From Chroococcopsis sp964623815 (GTDB lineage Bacteria > Cyanobacteriota > Cyanobacteriia > Cyanobacteriales > Microcystaceae): a stretch of 64,000 nucleotides of DNA. The position numbers and the translations under genes are program-made. The DNA lies in NCBI GenBank assembly GCA_964623815.1, contig CAZUVR010000009.1, forward strand, positions 39,514 through 103,513, written 5' to 3'. Of this stretch, positions 63,420 through 64,000 are shown piece after piece. The notes under the pieces were generated by a model that made no database searches, was not told the origin of the DNA, and worked only from the letters and a program-made list of their open reading frames with translations. Every line of letters begins with the position of its first letter. Position 1 is the stretch's first letter.

Positions 63420-64000
63420 ATGAATAATTCGGTTGAAAATAAATACCACGATAATAGTCAAGATTCAAACATTCCCGATGATTTTAATTCTGAAGTATAT
63501 CTTCTATAGCAGTGAGGAATGAGAAGTGAGCAGTGAGGGTGATTTGCCCTTGGGTGTAAAAGCTTTTCTCACTCCTCTCTTCTCTTAACTCATTTCTGAT
63601 CGCTATATTAAATCCCGATGTTGCCGAAGCTGGTATGAATGCTAAGGAACATTATCTACTATACGGCATCAACGAAAAGCGTATTTATAAAAAACCAGGA
63701 ACAAAATTACTTTTTCCATTAGATCATTTTTACTCACCTATTCCTTCATTAGACGAAATCAAAAAAGATGAAGAGTCTATTTTTAAAAAATTACTCACTA
63801 AAGAAATACCAGGAATAGAACTTAATGAACATGAGCAACTCGCTTTAATACATAAATTTAAAGTGTATTACGATGAAATGCCGTTTAAAGCCGATAAAAA
63901 CAGTGAGTTAAGATATTTTTTAAAAAATGACGCTTATTCATATTCTGACGGTATTTTCTTATATTGTATGCTCAGGTATTTAAAGTCGAGGAGAATTATA
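63420..64000 (+). pseudogene. Methyltransferase-like gene interrupted by a MITE (runs off the window)
   Basis: A frame starting at ATG 63420 runs 29 codons to EVYLL, then stops at a TAG supplied by a 99-bp insertion. Removing the insertion plus one TA copy (63507-63607) joins it in frame to LNPDVAEAGMNAKEHYLLYG and an open frame continuing to the window end. The NPDVA...HYLLYG motif is common at the N-terminus of cyanobacterial glycan-related proteins. The following stretch (HFYSPIPSLDEIKKDEESIF) resembles the N-terminal part of class I SAM-dependent methyltransferases; the SAM-binding domain would lie beyond the edge. Translation could restart internally at ATG 63630, so partial function is not excluded. 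Confidence 0.7.
63507..63605. mobile_element. 99-bp MITE inserted in the methyltransferase-like gene
   Basis: The terminal inverted repeats are TAGCAGTGAGGAATGAG and its partner TAGCGATCAGAAATGAG (reverse of the right end), flanked on each side by TA, the target duplication typical of IS630/Tc1-mariner elements. The interior (GAGAAGTGAGCAGTGAGGG and CTCACTCCTCTCTTCTC) is self-complementary, non-coding and hairpin-forming. No transposase is present, so it is non-autonomous. Confidence 0.8.

Overview
The window is chromosomal DNA of a phycobilisome-bearing cyanobacterium. The evidence is a complete cpcB-cpcA-cpcC2-cpcC1-cpcD rod operon, ndhO, dapL, a plastid-type ribosomal protein PSRP-3/Ycf65, a separate atpB-atpC (beta-epsilon) pair, and about twenty copies of the cyanobacterial palindrome GCGATCGC (HIP1). 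The sequence does not allow a safe genus call. No tRNA, rRNA, CRISPR array or full-length transposase was found.

Region 1 (1-5.3 kb, minus strand) is a guanidine-utilisation operon. A guanidine-I (ykkC) riboswitch at 5161-5263 precedes a Ni-dependent guanidine hydrolase of the arginase fold. Two HypA/HypB-like Ni chaperones and a NitT/TauT-type ABC transporter (binding lipoprotein, permease, ATPase) follow. The riboswitch 3' end can pair with downstream sequence to form a terminator-like hairpin, so the operon is probably switched on by guanidine at transcription level.

Region 2 (5.4-25.2 kb) is mostly housekeeping: cutA, an acpP-fabF-transketolase run, monothiol glutaredoxin, an OmpR-type regulator with an altered receiver, a DUF2839-ndhO-HAS-barrel run, dapL, the cpc operon, mtnA, an SLH lipoprotein and prfC. 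Between 22.0 and 25.2 kb it turns accessory: a nonsense-broken tyrosine phosphatase, a PI-PLC-like secreted-type enzyme and an alpha/beta hydrolase.

Region 3 (25.3-53.6 kb, minus strand) is the striking part. Three giant genes (2256, 3288 and 2872 codons) encode repeat-rich RTX exoproteins made of Calx-beta, cadherin-like, VCBS, PPC, beta-propeller, C-type-lectin and Ca-binding nonapeptide modules. Two glycosyltransferase genes lie upstream. A fourth member, an M10 (serralysin-like) metzincin with seven Calx-beta repeats and a P-domain, lies at 57.4-62.3 kb. All four share a C-terminal module of about 90 residues that I interpret as the type I secretion end. No HlyB/HlyD-type exporter is in the window. 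The first two giants also share an N-terminal module with EF-hand-like loops that I cannot assign to a named family.

Region 4 (53.7-64 kb) holds PSRP-3, atpB-atpC, a CnoX-like thioredoxin-TPR protein, the metzincin, DUF3146, rpsD, and at the right edge a methyltransferase-like gene split by a 99-bp MITE whose removal with one TA restores the frame exactly. Several other short inverted-repeat elements (5.4-5.6, 42.5-42.8, 54.6 and 56.3 kb) show that small non-autonomous repeats have spread through the intergenic DNA.
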